DNA of 6,232 nucleotides from Desulfurobacterium sp. Its GTDB lineage: Bacteria > Aquificota > Aquificia > Desulfurobacteriales > Desulfurobacteriaceae. Numbering within the stretch: position 1 is the stretch's first letter; the number at the start of each line of letters is the position of its first letter. A program made the position numbers and the translations under genes. The notes beneath the pieces were generated by a model, which was not told the DNA's origin, searched no databases, and worked only from the letters and a program-made list of their open reading frames with translations. Below, in pieces: positions 1-6,179 of the stretch. Location: positions 1 to 6,232 of the forward strand of contig QNYI01000084.1 of the NCBI GenBank assembly GCA_003978805.1, written 5' to 3'.

Positions 1-84
1 GAGTCCCTGCTTTCGGAGTGGGGTGAGAAAGTTTATAGAATAGGGAGAATAACGGAAGGAAAGAGGAGAGTAGTTATTGGATGA
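1..84 (+). CDS. purM: Phosphoribosylformylglycinamidine cyclo-ligase, C-terminal fragment (partial at left edge)
   Basis: Only the last 27 codons are present, entering in frame at base 1 and ending at a TGA at 82-84. The translated tail ends in GEKVYRIGRITEGKRRVVIG, which resembles the last beta strands of PurM (AIR synthetase), where a V-Y-x-I-G-x-I-x-E-G pattern followed by a short hydrophobic strand is common. PurM makes aminoimidazole ribotide from formylglycinamidine ribotide with ATP in the cytoplasm. The stop overlaps the purN start as ATGA, and purM-purN adjacency is common in bacteria, which supports the call. The fragment is too short to check any active-site residue, so identity rests on the tail pattern plus context. 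Confidence 0.72.
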   Translation, partial: ESLLSEWGEKVYRIGRITEGKRRVVIG

Positions 85-731
85 AGCGGATTGCCGTTTT
101 AGCTTCGGGGAGAGGGAGCAACTTTGAGGCTATCGTAAAAGCCACTTTATCCGGGAAGATAGATGCCGAAGTTGTCGTTTTGATCGTTGACAGGAAGAAC
201 ATAGGAGCTATTGAGAGGGCGGAAAAGCTCGGGATAAACTGGATTTTCGTTGACCCGAACGGTTTCCCGAGTAGGGAAGATTACGACAGGAAGATAGTGG
301 CAATACTTAAGTACCTAAGGGTTGACTTGGTTTGCCTTGCCGGTTACAAGAAGATCGTTTCGGCTCCCTTTGTGGATGCTTTTCAGGGAAGGATTATGAA
401 TATACACCCTACCCTTTTACCCTCTTTTCCCGGTTTGAGACCCCACGAGAAGACCCTTAAGTACGGGGTTAACATATCGGGAGCAACTGTTCACTTCGTT
501 GATAAAGGGGTTGATACGGGTCCCATTATCGTTCAGGTTGCGGTTCCGGTTTCTCCCTACGATACGCCGGAGACCCTCTCTGAAAGGATCTTAAAGTACG
601 AGCACAGGATATACCCTCAGGCCGTTAAGTGGTTCGTTGACGGTCGTATCTCCTTTTCCGGCAGGAGGGTAATCGTTAAAGGAGCAGATTATTCCTCACT
701 CCCGGTAGTTCCGGCTTTAGAGGACTTCTGA
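81..731 (+). CDS. purN: Phosphoribosylglycinamide formyltransferase (GAR transformylase)
   Basis: A 216-residue cytoplasmic enzyme that moves a formyl group from 10-formyltetrahydrofolate to glycinamide ribonucleotide, the third step of purine synthesis. The N-terminal strand and phosphate loop are MKRIAVLASGRGSN (1-14). The catalytic triad known from E. coli PurN (Asn106, His108, Asp144) is intact, one position later: Asn107 and His109 in MNIHPTLLPSFPG (106-118), and Asp145 in DKGVDTGP (141-148). Length is close to the usual 190-215; the extra residues form a C-terminal tail (about 200-216). The ATG overlaps the purM stop (ATGA), and purine-rich GAGGAG at 63-68 is a rather distant ribosome site, so translation probably depends on coupling to purM. 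No other start fits, because the glycine loop begins only a few residues in. The gene looks intact. Confidence 0.97.
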   Translation: MKRIAVLASGRGSNFEAIVKATLSGKIDAEVVVLIVDRKNIGAIERAEKLGINWIFVDPNGFPSREDYDRKIVAILKYLRVDLVCLAGYKKIVSAPFVDAFQGRIMNIHPTLLPSFPGLRPHEKTLKYGVNISGATVHFVDKGVDTGPIIVQVAVPVSPYDTPETLSERILKYEHRIYPQAVKWFVDGRISFSGRRVIVKGADYSSLPVVPALEDF

Positions 732-1933
732 TGAGGCTGGTTGAACTTAGCAACGGGATAAAGGTTCTCCTTAACCACCTTGATGGCTTTGACATAGTTG
801 CCTGCAACGTTTTTATCCCTAAGGGCTCTTCTTCGGACAAAAAGCCCGGAATTACCACCCTTTCCTTTAAGACGGCCTTTAAGAGGAGTTCACTGCGCTC
901 TCCCTACCAGTTTGCAAGACTTCAGGAGAGGTTCGGGACGCCGTTCATTCCGGATGTATCGGTAGATTACTCCTGTGTAAAGTTTCAGGTTGTTCCTGAA
1001 GGGTTAACCGAGTTCTTTAAGCTCCTTAAAGAAGTGGTAGAGAACCCAGACTTCTCTGAGGATAGCTTTAGGGTTGAGAAGGAGTCCCTCCTTGCATCCA
1101 TTCGTTCTAAGGTTGAAAACTCCTTTACCCTTGCCTACGAGAGTATGGTTAAGATGACTTACTCGGGGACTCCCTACGAGAACATGCCCTACGGCAGTGA
1201 GGGAAGTGTCTCTTCGGTTTCCTTAGAGGAGGCTAAAAGCTGGTTTAGGAGCTCCGTTTTCCCCGAGGGAACCGTTTTCTCAATTTGCGGAAAGCTCTCT
1301 TCCCTTGAAAGGGTTATTCCTATACTGGAAGACGTAAAGACCTTTCCCGTAAGTTTAAAGAAGCCTATGGTCGATATAGGGGAGTTTCGGAGGGAGTTTG
1401 TAAAAAGGAAAGGTTCAGCCCAAAGTTTTATTATGGTTGCCGTTGAGGCACCGTCGGTTAACGAGGAAGGTTACGCTGAGTTTCGCCTTATGAATACGTT
1501 GATCGGAGAGGGAATAGGCTCAGTCCTCTTTCAGGAGCTCCGTGAGAAAAGGGGATTTGCCTACTCTACCGGTTCTATCTACCCGACCCGTCTGGGTAGA
1601 AGTAGACTTTTCCTCTACATCGGAACTTCTCCAGAGAAGGAGAGGGAGGTTGAAGAGGCCCTTTTAGGACTCCTTAAAAACCTTCCCAGGTTTATTAACG
1701 CTGAAAGCGTAAGTAGGGCAAAGCGTTACCTTAGAGGAGGTTTTGAGCTGGATCACGAGACGAGGAGTAAGAAGTCTTGGTATGCCGGTTTTTGGGAAGT
1801 AATGGGTAAAGGATACTCCTACGATTCCTCCTTTATTGATACCGTTGAAAGGGTGAGCGTTGAGAGGCTAAGGGAGATTGCCGAGGAAATTTCCGAAAAA
1901 CCTTTCCACGAGGTTATCCTTAGAGATGGGTAA
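731..1933 (+). CDS. M16-family (pitrilysin/insulinase fold) protein lacking the zinc motif, probable non-catalytic subunit
   Basis: A 400-residue protein with the two-domain layout of a half-size bacterial M16B subunit. N-terminal domain: LSNGIKVLL (6-14), then PGITTLSFKTAFKRSS (39-54), where active members carry HxxEH. Aligned to the usual G-x-x-H-x-x-E-H, the three ligand positions are Thr43, Phe46 and Lys47, so zinc cannot be bound in the normal way. The C-terminal domain keeps the substrate-binding Arg/Tyr motif as LREKRGFAYS (270-279; Arg271, Tyr278). This combination is typical of the regulatory half of two-subunit M16 proteases such as the alpha subunit of mitochondrial processing peptidase. 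No catalytic partner lies beside it here. There is no signal peptide, so a cytoplasmic location is likely. The ATG shares one base with the purN stop (TGATG), and AGAGGA at 719-724 is well placed as a ribosome site. M16 fold is confident; role and partner are inferred. Confidence 0.88.
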   Translation: MRLVELSNGIKVLLNHLDGFDIVACNVFIPKGSSSDKKPGITTLSFKTAFKRSSLRSPYQFARLQERFGTPFIPDVSVDYSCVKFQVVPEGLTEFFKLLKEVVENPDFSEDSFRVEKESLLASIRSKVENSFTLAYESMVKMTYSGTPYENMPYGSEGSVSSVSLEEAKSWFRSSVFPEGTVFSICGKLSSLERVIPILEDVKTFPVSLKKPMVDIGEFRREFVKRKGSAQSFIMVAVEAPSVNEEGYAEFRLMNTLIGEGIGSVLFQELREKRGFAYSTGSIYPTRLGRSRLFLYIGTSPEKEREVEEALLGLLKNLPRFINAESVSRAKRYLRGGFELDHETRSKKSWYAGFWEVMGKGYSYDSSFIDTVERVSVERLREIAEEISEKPFHEVILRDG

Positions 1934-2417
1934 GCTGTTCCTCGTTAGTGCCTGCCTTGTCGGTTTAAACTGTAAGTATAACGGTGGTAACAATGAACAT
2001 GAACTTATAGTTGGCGCTTTTCGTAGAGGCTGTGTAGTTCCCGTTTGTCCCGAACAGCTCGGCGGACTTCCGACTCCAAGACCTCCTGCAAAGATAAAGG
2101 GCAGGGACGGTAAGAGTGTCCTCTCTGGAAAGGGGAAGGTTCTAACCGTTGACGGTTCCCTTACCGACGTGACAGAGAACTTCCTCAGAGGAGCTTACGA
2201 GACCCTTAAGGTTGCGGAGTTCCTTAAAGGTAGGCTTGTAGCGTGTATACTTAAAGAGAAGAGTCCTTCGTGTGGAGTGAAAAAGATTTACGAGTTTGAT
2301 ACAGATAGCTTAAAAGAAGGGATGGGGGTGGCTTCCGCCCTCCTTTCAGAAAAAGGATTTAAAATTATCAGTTCAGAGGATACTGAAAGCATAGAAAAAC
2401 TTCTTAAAGGAGTTTAA
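1926..2417 (+). CDS. DUF523 family protein, TudS-like (possible [4Fe-4S] thiouracil desulfidase)
   Basis: A 163-residue protein starting MGKLFLVSACLVGLNCKYNG, the characteristic DUF523 opening. Family motifs in order: SACLVGLNCKYNGGNN (8-23), CPEQLGGLPTPRPPAKI (41-57) and KEKSPSCGVKKIY (110-122). Cysteines are at 10, 16, 36, 41, 107 and 116; Cys10, Cys41 and Cys116 sit in the three conserved motifs. The characterised relative TudS holds a [4Fe-4S] cluster through three conserved cysteines and removes sulfur from thiouracil; applying that activity here is inference. The start chosen is ATG 1926, overlapping the M16 stop by 8 bases. An in-frame ATG at 1878 would add 16 residues read out of frame from the M16 gene and unlike the family. 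No strong ribosome site precedes 1926 (GAGG at 1910-1913 is distant), so translational coupling is likely. It abuts the following flavoprotein gene. Confidence 0.9.
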   Translation: MGKLFLVSACLVGLNCKYNGGNNEHELIVGAFRRGCVVPVCPEQLGGLPTPRPPAKIKGRDGKSVLSGKGKVLTVDGSLTDVTENFLRGAYETLKVAEFLKGRLVACILKEKSPSCGVKKIYEFDTDSLKEGMGVASALLSEKGFKIISSEDTESIEKLLKGV

Positions 2418-3494
2418 ATGAGCAGGCTACCGAAACTCAGGATTAAAGACTTAGAACCCAAGTATCCGATTATCCAAGGAGGGATGGGTGCGAAAGTGTC
2501 CCTCCATAGGTTAGCAGCAGCCGTTGCCAACGCCGGGGGAATCGGGGTCATCTCTGCGGTTCTCCTCCACGAAAAGGACAGGAGTAAGCCCAAGAAAACG
2601 ACCTGTAAAGGTATTGACGTTGAGAGCGTCGGCTTAAAGCCTTACCACTACGCTTGGGAACTGGCCGAGGAGATAAAGAAGGCCAAGGAGCTCGCTCCTA
2701 ACGGAATCATCGGCGTAAACATTATGTACGCCCTTACTCACTTCTACGAGCTCCTGATGACGGCAATAGATGCCGGAGCCGACCTGATTATTCAGGGAGC
2801 AGGTTTTGGGAAGGACGTCTTTAAGATATGTAACACCTTTGACGTTCCCCTCGTTGAAATTGTGGCCACTCCAAAGGGAGCGAAGCTCTCCGAAAGGCTC
2901 GGTGCTGCCGCTGTAATCGTTGAAAGCGGGGATGCCGGCGGACATTTGGGAACGATGGAAAACCTTTGGGATATCCTACCCGATATCGTAAGTGCCGTAA
3001 ACATTCCCGTGATAGCCGCCGGAGGTATCTTTGACGGTAAAGATATGGCAAAGGCTTTTGAGATGGGAGCTAAGGGGGTACAGATAGCAACCCGTTTCAT
3101 TGCCACTTACGAGTGTGATGCGGCTCAGGAGTTTAAGGACTATATAATTAAGGCAAGACCGGAAGACTCTATCTATATAAAAAGCCCCGTTGGCATGCCT
3201 GCCCACGCCGTCAGGAATCCGTTTACCGAACGGCTTGAGAAAGAGGGAAGAATCCCCCATACGTGTCCTTACAAGTGCCTTAAAACCTGTTCAGGTTCAG
3301 ACTCTATCTACTGCATAGCAGATGCCCTTCTTAAGTCGGTTGAAGGGGACGTAGTTGAAGGCCTCGTTTTTTCAGGTAGCAACGTCGGAAGGGTAAACAG
3401 GATGTACCACGTTGATGAGCTTATAGAGGAGCTCGTTAAGGAGTGTGAAGGTGAACTTGAAAGGAAAGGACTTAATTTTGGAGGTGAGCAATGA
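2418..3494 (+). CDS. Nitronate monooxygenase / FabK-type FMN flavoprotein with C-terminal cysteine cluster
   Basis: A 358-residue TIM-barrel flavoprotein of the NMO/2-nitropropane dioxygenase/enoyl-ACP reductase II superfamily. Motifs: PIIQGGMG (17-24) on the first strand; GDAGGHLG (171-178), whose His176 matches the family catalytic histidine; IPVIAAGGI (196-204); and GAKGVQIATRFIAT (217-230), the FMN phosphate site. After the barrel a short module carries Cys283, Cys287, Cys291 and Cys299 (CX3CX3CX7C) and ends near FSGSNVGRV (318-326). I recall a similar tail in a clade of these proteins from anaerobes; it could hold a metal or Fe-S cluster, which is inference. The substrate cannot be told: nitronate oxidation would need oxygen and may be irrelevant in an anaerobe, and FabK activity is an alternative. 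AAGGAG at 2407-2412 serves an ATG directly abutting the DUF523 stop; the 3' end overlaps the next gene by ATGA. Confidence 0.9.
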   Translation: MSRLPKLRIKDLEPKYPIIQGGMGAKVSLHRLAAAVANAGGIGVISAVLLHEKDRSKPKKTTCKGIDVESVGLKPYHYAWELAEEIKKAKELAPNGIIGVNIMYALTHFYELLMTAIDAGADLIIQGAGFGKDVFKICNTFDVPLVEIVATPKGAKLSERLGAAAVIVESGDAGGHLGTMENLWDILPDIVSAVNIPVIAAGGIFDGKDMAKAFEMGAKGVQIATRFIATYECDAAQEFKDYIIKARPEDSIYIKSPVGMPAHAVRNPFTERLEKEGRIPHTCPYKCLKTCSGSDSIYCIADALLKSVEGDVVEGLVFSGSNVGRVNRMYHVDELIEELVKECEGELERKGLNFGGEQ

Positions 3495-4201
3495 AGAGGT
3501 TGCTTCTCGTTCCCATAGTGGTCTCTTTCCTCTTTGGGTGTGCCCAGACCCAAGGGCCTGTTAACGCCGATTTCTCACAAGTGAAGAGGGAGCTTGAAGC
3601 CCTGAAAGTTAAGGTAAAGTCTCAGGAAGAAAAACTCTCCCTTTTAGAGGAGAGGCTCTCCAAGGTAGAGGATAGGACAGCCGGGAACGAACAGCGGATT
3701 TTTGAGATAAAAAAGAAGCTGGAGGAGGTGGATAAAACACTTTCGGCCGTTACAGTCCCTATAACTTCTGTTAAACCTTCCTCTGCAAAAGGTGGAGAAG
3801 AGGAACCTCAGCCTGTTGTTCAGCTCAGCGCAAGGGACCTTTACAGGCAGGCCTTTAACGCTATGGAGGCTGGAGACCTTGAAAAGGCAAAGTCGCTGTT
3901 TGAACAGCTTGTTAAGCAGTATCCGAGTAGTTCCCTTGCCGACAATGCTCTCTACTGGATAGGGGAAATCTACTACTCCCACAACGATTATGAAACTGCC
4001 GCAAGCTACTTTAAACAGGTCATTGAAAAGTACCCCAACGAGAACAAAGTTCCTGCTGCGATGCTTAAGTTGGGCCTCTGCTACAAGGGGATGGGAGACG
4101 TTGATAAGGCGAAAGAGGCCTTTAACAAGGTAATTGAGATGTACCCCGGAACTCCCGAGGCAGGAATAGCCAAGGTAAAACTTATGGAGTTGGAGAGGTA
4201 G
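3491..4201 (+). CDS. cpoB: CpoB/YbgF-like lipoprotein with coiled coil and TPRs
   Basis: A 236-residue exported protein. The N-terminus has Lys2-Arg3, a hydrophobic core (4-15) and a lipobox-like LFGC (14-17), so Cys17 is the probable lipidated residue; Phe at -2 is slightly atypical. Residues about 28-87 form a charged heptad-rich coiled coil, followed by a low-complexity linker (about 88-112). Three TPR-type repeats follow, about 114-146, 151-183 and 188-220, each with the A-x-x-x-F-x-x-(V/L)-(I/V/L)-x-x-Y-P ending. Coiled coil plus C-terminal TPRs is the layout of CpoB/YbgF, a periplasmic protein that links Tol-Pal envelope constriction with peptidoglycan synthesis in E. coli. E. coli CpoB is soluble, whereas this one appears lipid-anchored. 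No tol or pal gene is visible here, so the gene name is by architecture. The start has GGAGGTG at 3480-3486 and overlaps the flavoprotein stop. Confidence 0.87.
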   Translation: MKRLLLVPIVVSFLFGCAQTQGPVNADFSQVKRELEALKVKVKSQEEKLSLLEERLSKVEDRTAGNEQRIFEIKKKLEEVDKTLSAVTVPITSVKPSSAKGGEEEPQPVVQLSARDLYRQAFNAMEAGDLEKAKSLFEQLVKQYPSSSLADNALYWIGEIYYSHNDYETAASYFKQVIEKYPNENKVPAAMLKLGLCYKGMGDVDKAKEAFNKVIEMYPGTPEAGIAKVKLMELER

Positions 4202-4202
4202 G

Positions 4203-4586
4203 ATGATAATTGATGAAAAGGCTATAAAAGGGCTTGCCTTTAGAGCTGCCGACTTGTGGGTTAACTTGGAGCTCTCAAAGTACCGTCCCGACAGTAACTA
4301 TGAACAGATTGCAAACTTCCTAAAACAGCGCTTTAAAGCTGAGGACTTGAATCCTTTACTTTTAACGCTGGGACTTCTTGAAATGGCTCTTATAGAGGAT
4401 GCTCTGAAGAACAAGCAGTACCTTTCTGAAGAGGAGAGGGAAAGAATAATTCAGGAGGTAGTTGAAAGCCTTGCCAACAATTTCCCCAAGGTTGTTGAGG
4501 AGATGGAAAAGATACTGTCCGATTTAGATAGTAAAATAAAAGAGTTCAAGCTCCTTGCAGCTAAGTACAGGTCAGGAGGAGAGTAG
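4203..4586 (+). CDS. Hypothetical helical protein, family not recognised
   Basis: A 127-residue protein I cannot assign to a family. It reads as all-helical: segments about 5-25, 33-45, 48-70, 75-92 and 95-121, broken by RPDSN (28-32), LNP (49-51) and NFP (93-95). It has no cysteine or histidine, a single Trp (19), no signal peptide and no membrane segment; the LLLTLGLLEMALIEDAL stretch (52-68) looks like an amphipathic core helix rather than a membrane span. The last helix is strongly charged and could form a coiled coil. It is clearly a real gene: GGAGAGG at 4192-4198 precedes the ATG, it starts one base after the cpoB stop, and its stop abuts the inositol synthase ATG. A cytoplasmic adaptor or small helical-bundle protein is the most that can be inferred. 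Confidence 0.85.
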   Translation: MIIDEKAIKGLAFRAADLWVNLELSKYRPDSNYEQIANFLKQRFKAEDLNPLLLTLGLLEMALIEDALKNKQYLSEEERERIIQEVVESLANNFPKVVEEMEKILSDLDSKIKEFKLLAAKYRSGGE

Positions 4587-5684
4587 ATGTCAGAAAAGGT
4601 AAAGGTAGCCATAGTTGGAGTAGGGAACTGTGCAAGCTCCTTAGTTCAGGGAATTTACTACTACCGCAATAAGAGTGAGGAAGAAATATCCGGCCTCATG
4701 CACTACGACATAGGCGGTTATAAGCCTTGGGATATAGAGGTCGTTGCAGCCTTTGATATAGATGCCAGAAAGGTAGGAAAGGACGTCAGTAAAGCGATAT
4801 TTGAAAAGCCTAACTGCACAACGGTTTTCTGTCCAGATGTTCCTGAGATGGGCGTTGAAGTTCAGATGGGCCCCGTGATGGATGGCTTTGCCGAGCACAT
4901 GAAAGATTACCCGGAAGACCAGCGCTTTGTCCCTGCCGATAAAGAGCCGGTAGACGTAGTTAAAGTTCTGAAAGAGAGTGGAGCGGAGGTTGTAGTAAAC
5001 TACCTGCCGGTCGGTTCAGAGGAGGCCACAAGGTTCTACGCTCAGTGCGCCCTTGAAGCCGGCTGTGCCTTTGTTAACTGCATTCCCGTTTTCATAGCCT
5101 CCGATGAAGAGTGGGCTAAGAGGTTTAAGGAGAGGGGACTTCCCATAGTCGGGGATGACATCAAGTCACAGGTTGGTGCGACGATTACCCATAGAGTTCT
5201 TGCTACTTTAATGAGCGACAGGGGAGTGAGAATAGACAGGACTTACCAGCTTAACTTTGGAGGTAATACCGACTTCCTAAATATGCTTGAGAGGAAGAGG
5301 CTAAAGACAAAGAAGGTCTCTAAAACGGAAGCTGTAAGGTCTCTCCTGCCCTATCCAATTGAGAGTGACAATATACACATAGGTCCCAGCGACTACGTTC
5401 CTTGGCTCAAGGACAACAAAATTGCCTACATAAGGCTTGAAGGAAGGCTCTTTGGCGATGTACCTATGTACATAGAGCTTAAATTGTCCGTTGAGGACTC
5501 TCCCAATAGTGCCGGATCGGCAATTGACGCGATAAGGTGCGCCAAGTTAGCCCTTGATAGAGGAGTAGCGGGACCTCTTTACTCAATTTCTGCCTATACA
5601 ATGAAGCATCCCCCGGTTCAGTATCCAGATTGGAAAGCTAAGGAACTTGTAGAGAAGTTCATCAAAGGGGAAATTGAAAGGTAA
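4587..5684 (+). CDS. ino1: Inositol-3-phosphate synthase (bacterial/actinobacterial type)
   Basis: A 365-residue cytoplasmic NAD-dependent enzyme that converts glucose 6-phosphate to 1D-myo-inositol 3-phosphate. The NAD-binding start [16 protein letters not shown] (7-22) is nearly identical to my memory of Mycobacterium tuberculosis Ino1. Other shared blocks are [10 protein letters not shown] (138-147), [11 protein letters not shown] (162-172), [20 protein letters not shown] (187-206), [15 protein letters not shown] (222-236), HIGPSDY (264-270) and DSPNSAG (304-310), which lies in the catalytic domain. Length matches the short bacterial/archaeal class, not the roughly 500-residue eukaryotic one. 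AGGAGGA at 4574-4580 is a strong ribosome site, and the ATG abuts the upstream stop. In thermophiles the product feeds di-myo-inositol phosphate osmolytes or inositol phospholipids; neither downstream gene is in the window, so its use here is open. It is the last gene before a hairpin terminator. Confidence 0.96.
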   Translation: MSEKVKVAIVGVGNCASSLVQGIYYYRNKSEEEISGLMHYDIGGYKPWDIEVVAAFDIDARKVGKDVSKAIFEKPNCTTVFCPDVPEMGVEVQMGPVMDGFAEHMKDYPEDQRFVPADKEPVDVVKVLKESGAEVVVNYLPVGSEEATRFYAQCALEAGCAFVNCIPVFIASDEEWAKRFKERGLPIVGDDIKSQVGATITHRVLATLMSDRGVRIDRTYQLNFGGNTDFLNMLERKRLKTKKVSKTEAVRSLLPYPIESDNIHIGPSDYVPWLKDNKIAYIRLEGRLFGDVPMYIELKLSVEDSPNSAGSAIDAIRCAKLALDRGVAGPLYSISAYTMKHPPVQYPDWKAKELVEKFIKGEIER

Positions 5685-5708
5685 GTTCCTCCGGTGGAGG
5701 AGCTTTTT
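5685..5708 (+). terminator. Rho-independent terminator after ino1
   Basis: Directly after the ino1 stop, TCCTCC (5687-5692) pairs with GGAGGA (5696-5701) around a GGT loop. A G-C pair (5685/5703) and a T-G wobble (5686/5702) extend the stem to 8 bp. TTTTT at 5704-5708 follows on the plus strand. The hairpin fills the whole gap between convergent ino1 and panD, and the T-tract runs into the panD stop codon. On the minus strand no T-run follows the stem, so it should act mainly on the plus-strand operon. Confidence 0.85.
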
Positions 5709-6093
5709 ATATTTCTGCGGTAACTCCGCCGGAGGTTTTGGTTACTTTAACGGGTCTGTTTTTTTCATCAACCAGCACAACGGTAGGTTTGAATTCCTTT
5801 ATCTCTTCTTCTTCAAGCTCGCAGTAGCTCACGATAATTATGAGGTCTCCTTTCTGAACTTTCCTTGCGGCTGCTCCGTTTAGGCATATTTCACCGCTTC
5901 CCGGCTCTCCCGGTATTACGTAGGTAGAAAACCTCTCTCCGTTTGTTATGTTGTATATGTCAACCTTCTCGTACGGCAGTATATCTGCAAGCTGTAGAAG
6001 TTCGCTGTCTATCGTTATACTTCCTTCGTAGTTGAGGTCTGCCCCCGTTACCGTTGCTCTGTGTATCTTGGACTTAAACATAAACCTCCTCAT
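5707..6093 (-). CDS. panD: Aspartate 1-decarboxylase proenzyme
   Basis: A 128-residue pyruvoyl enzyme that decarboxylates L-aspartate to beta-alanine for pantothenate and CoA synthesis in the cytoplasm. Numbering matches E. coli PanD: Lys9 in [10 protein letters not shown] (7-16), the self-cleavage site Gly24-Ser25 in NYEGSITID (21-29), whose Ser25 becomes the pyruvoyl group, plus Arg54, Tyr58 ([14 protein letters not shown], 54-67) and Asn72 in LNGAAARK (71-78). Length is as expected (E. coli 126). The start at 6093 is chosen because it gives this exact register and has GAGGTGG at 6106-6100 as ribosome site. A second in-frame ATG at codon 5 (6081-6079) follows AGGAGG at 6090-6085 by only 3 bases, too close to be preferred. 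The gene is convergent with ino1 and divergent from the MEMO gene, so it is probably transcribed alone from 6094-6179. Activation may need a maturation factor (PanM/PanZ) in some bacteria; none is visible. Confidence 0.97.
   Translation of the reverse strand: MRRFMFKSKIHRATVTGADLNYEGSITIDSELLQLADILPYEKVDIYNITNGERFSTYVIPGEPGSGEICLNGAAARKVQKGDLIIIVSYCELEEEEIKEFKPTVVLVDEKNRPVKVTKTSGGVTAEI
5724..5739 (+). terminator. Possible second, weaker plus-strand terminator inside panD 3' end
   Basis: CTCC (5724-5727), a GCC loop and GGAG (5731-5734), followed by GTTTT (5735-5739), give a short GC-rich hairpin and T-run on the plus strand, about 20 bases past the main terminator and similar in sequence to it. 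It lies in codons for the panD C-terminus, so it may be coincidence; a 4-bp stem is weak on its own. Confidence 0.3.
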
Positions 6094-6099
6094 TCCTTT

Positions 6100-6106
6100 C
6101 CACCTC
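6100..6106 (-). promoter_or_regulatory. panD: Ribosome binding site of panD
   Basis: On the minus strand GAGGTGG (6106-6100) lies 6 bases before the ATG at 6093. It decides the start in favour of 6093 over the internal ATG at 6081. Confidence 0.7.
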
Positions 6107-6168
6107 GCGGGGAAGTTTGCGACCTTAAATATATTCGCTAAATTGAAAGAGTGGGATAAGAGCTATGA

Positions 6169-6174
6169 AGGAGG
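6169..6174 (+). promoter_or_regulatory. Ribosome binding site of the MEMO-family gene
   Basis: AGGAGG lies 5 bases before ATG 6180. It favours that start over the in-frame ATG at 6165, which would place this site inside the coding region and has only a poor purine stretch upstream. Confidence 0.75.
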
Positions 6175-6179
6175 GAGAG

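Larger units (their letters stand above)
6094..6179. promoter_or_regulatory. Divergent intergenic region with candidate promoters for panD and the MEMO gene
   Basis: An 86-base gap between two divergent genes must hold both start signals. Its middle is AT-rich (about 6125-6150), unlike the rest of the window. For the rightward gene a candidate is TTGCGA (6117-6122), 16 bases, then TAAATT (6139-6144), each matching 4 of 6 consensus bases. For panD, TATATT on the minus strand (6133-6128) could be a -10 box, but I see no good -35. No clear operator or riboswitch fold is visible. Confidence 0.4.

Noticed and set aside
1878..1925. A 16-codon upstream extension of the DUF523 gene from ATG 1878
   Set aside because: The extra residues are the M16 coding region read in another frame and do not resemble DUF523 N-termini; ATG 1926 gives the family start.
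2634..3260. Several minus-strand open frames of 76-104 codons across the flavoprotein gene
   Set aside because: They lie wholly inside a gene with clear family motifs, have no ribosome sites or recognisable motifs, and overlap each other; they are shadows of a GC-moderate coding region.
3284..3297. Perfect inverted repeat AACCTG-TT-CAGGTT
   Set aside because: It lies inside the Cys-rich coding segment of the flavoprotein with a 2-base loop and no T-tract; probably a coincidence of codons.
5674..5883. A 69-codon plus-strand open frame across the ino1 end and panD
   Set aside because: It crosses the terminator hairpin and is antisense to panD, whose catalytic motifs are intact; the product is low-complexity and Phe/Gly rich.
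6165..6179. ATG 6165 as the MEMO gene start
   Set aside because: It would put the strong AGGAGG ribosome site inside the gene and has no comparable site upstream; ATG 6180 fits the family N-terminus.
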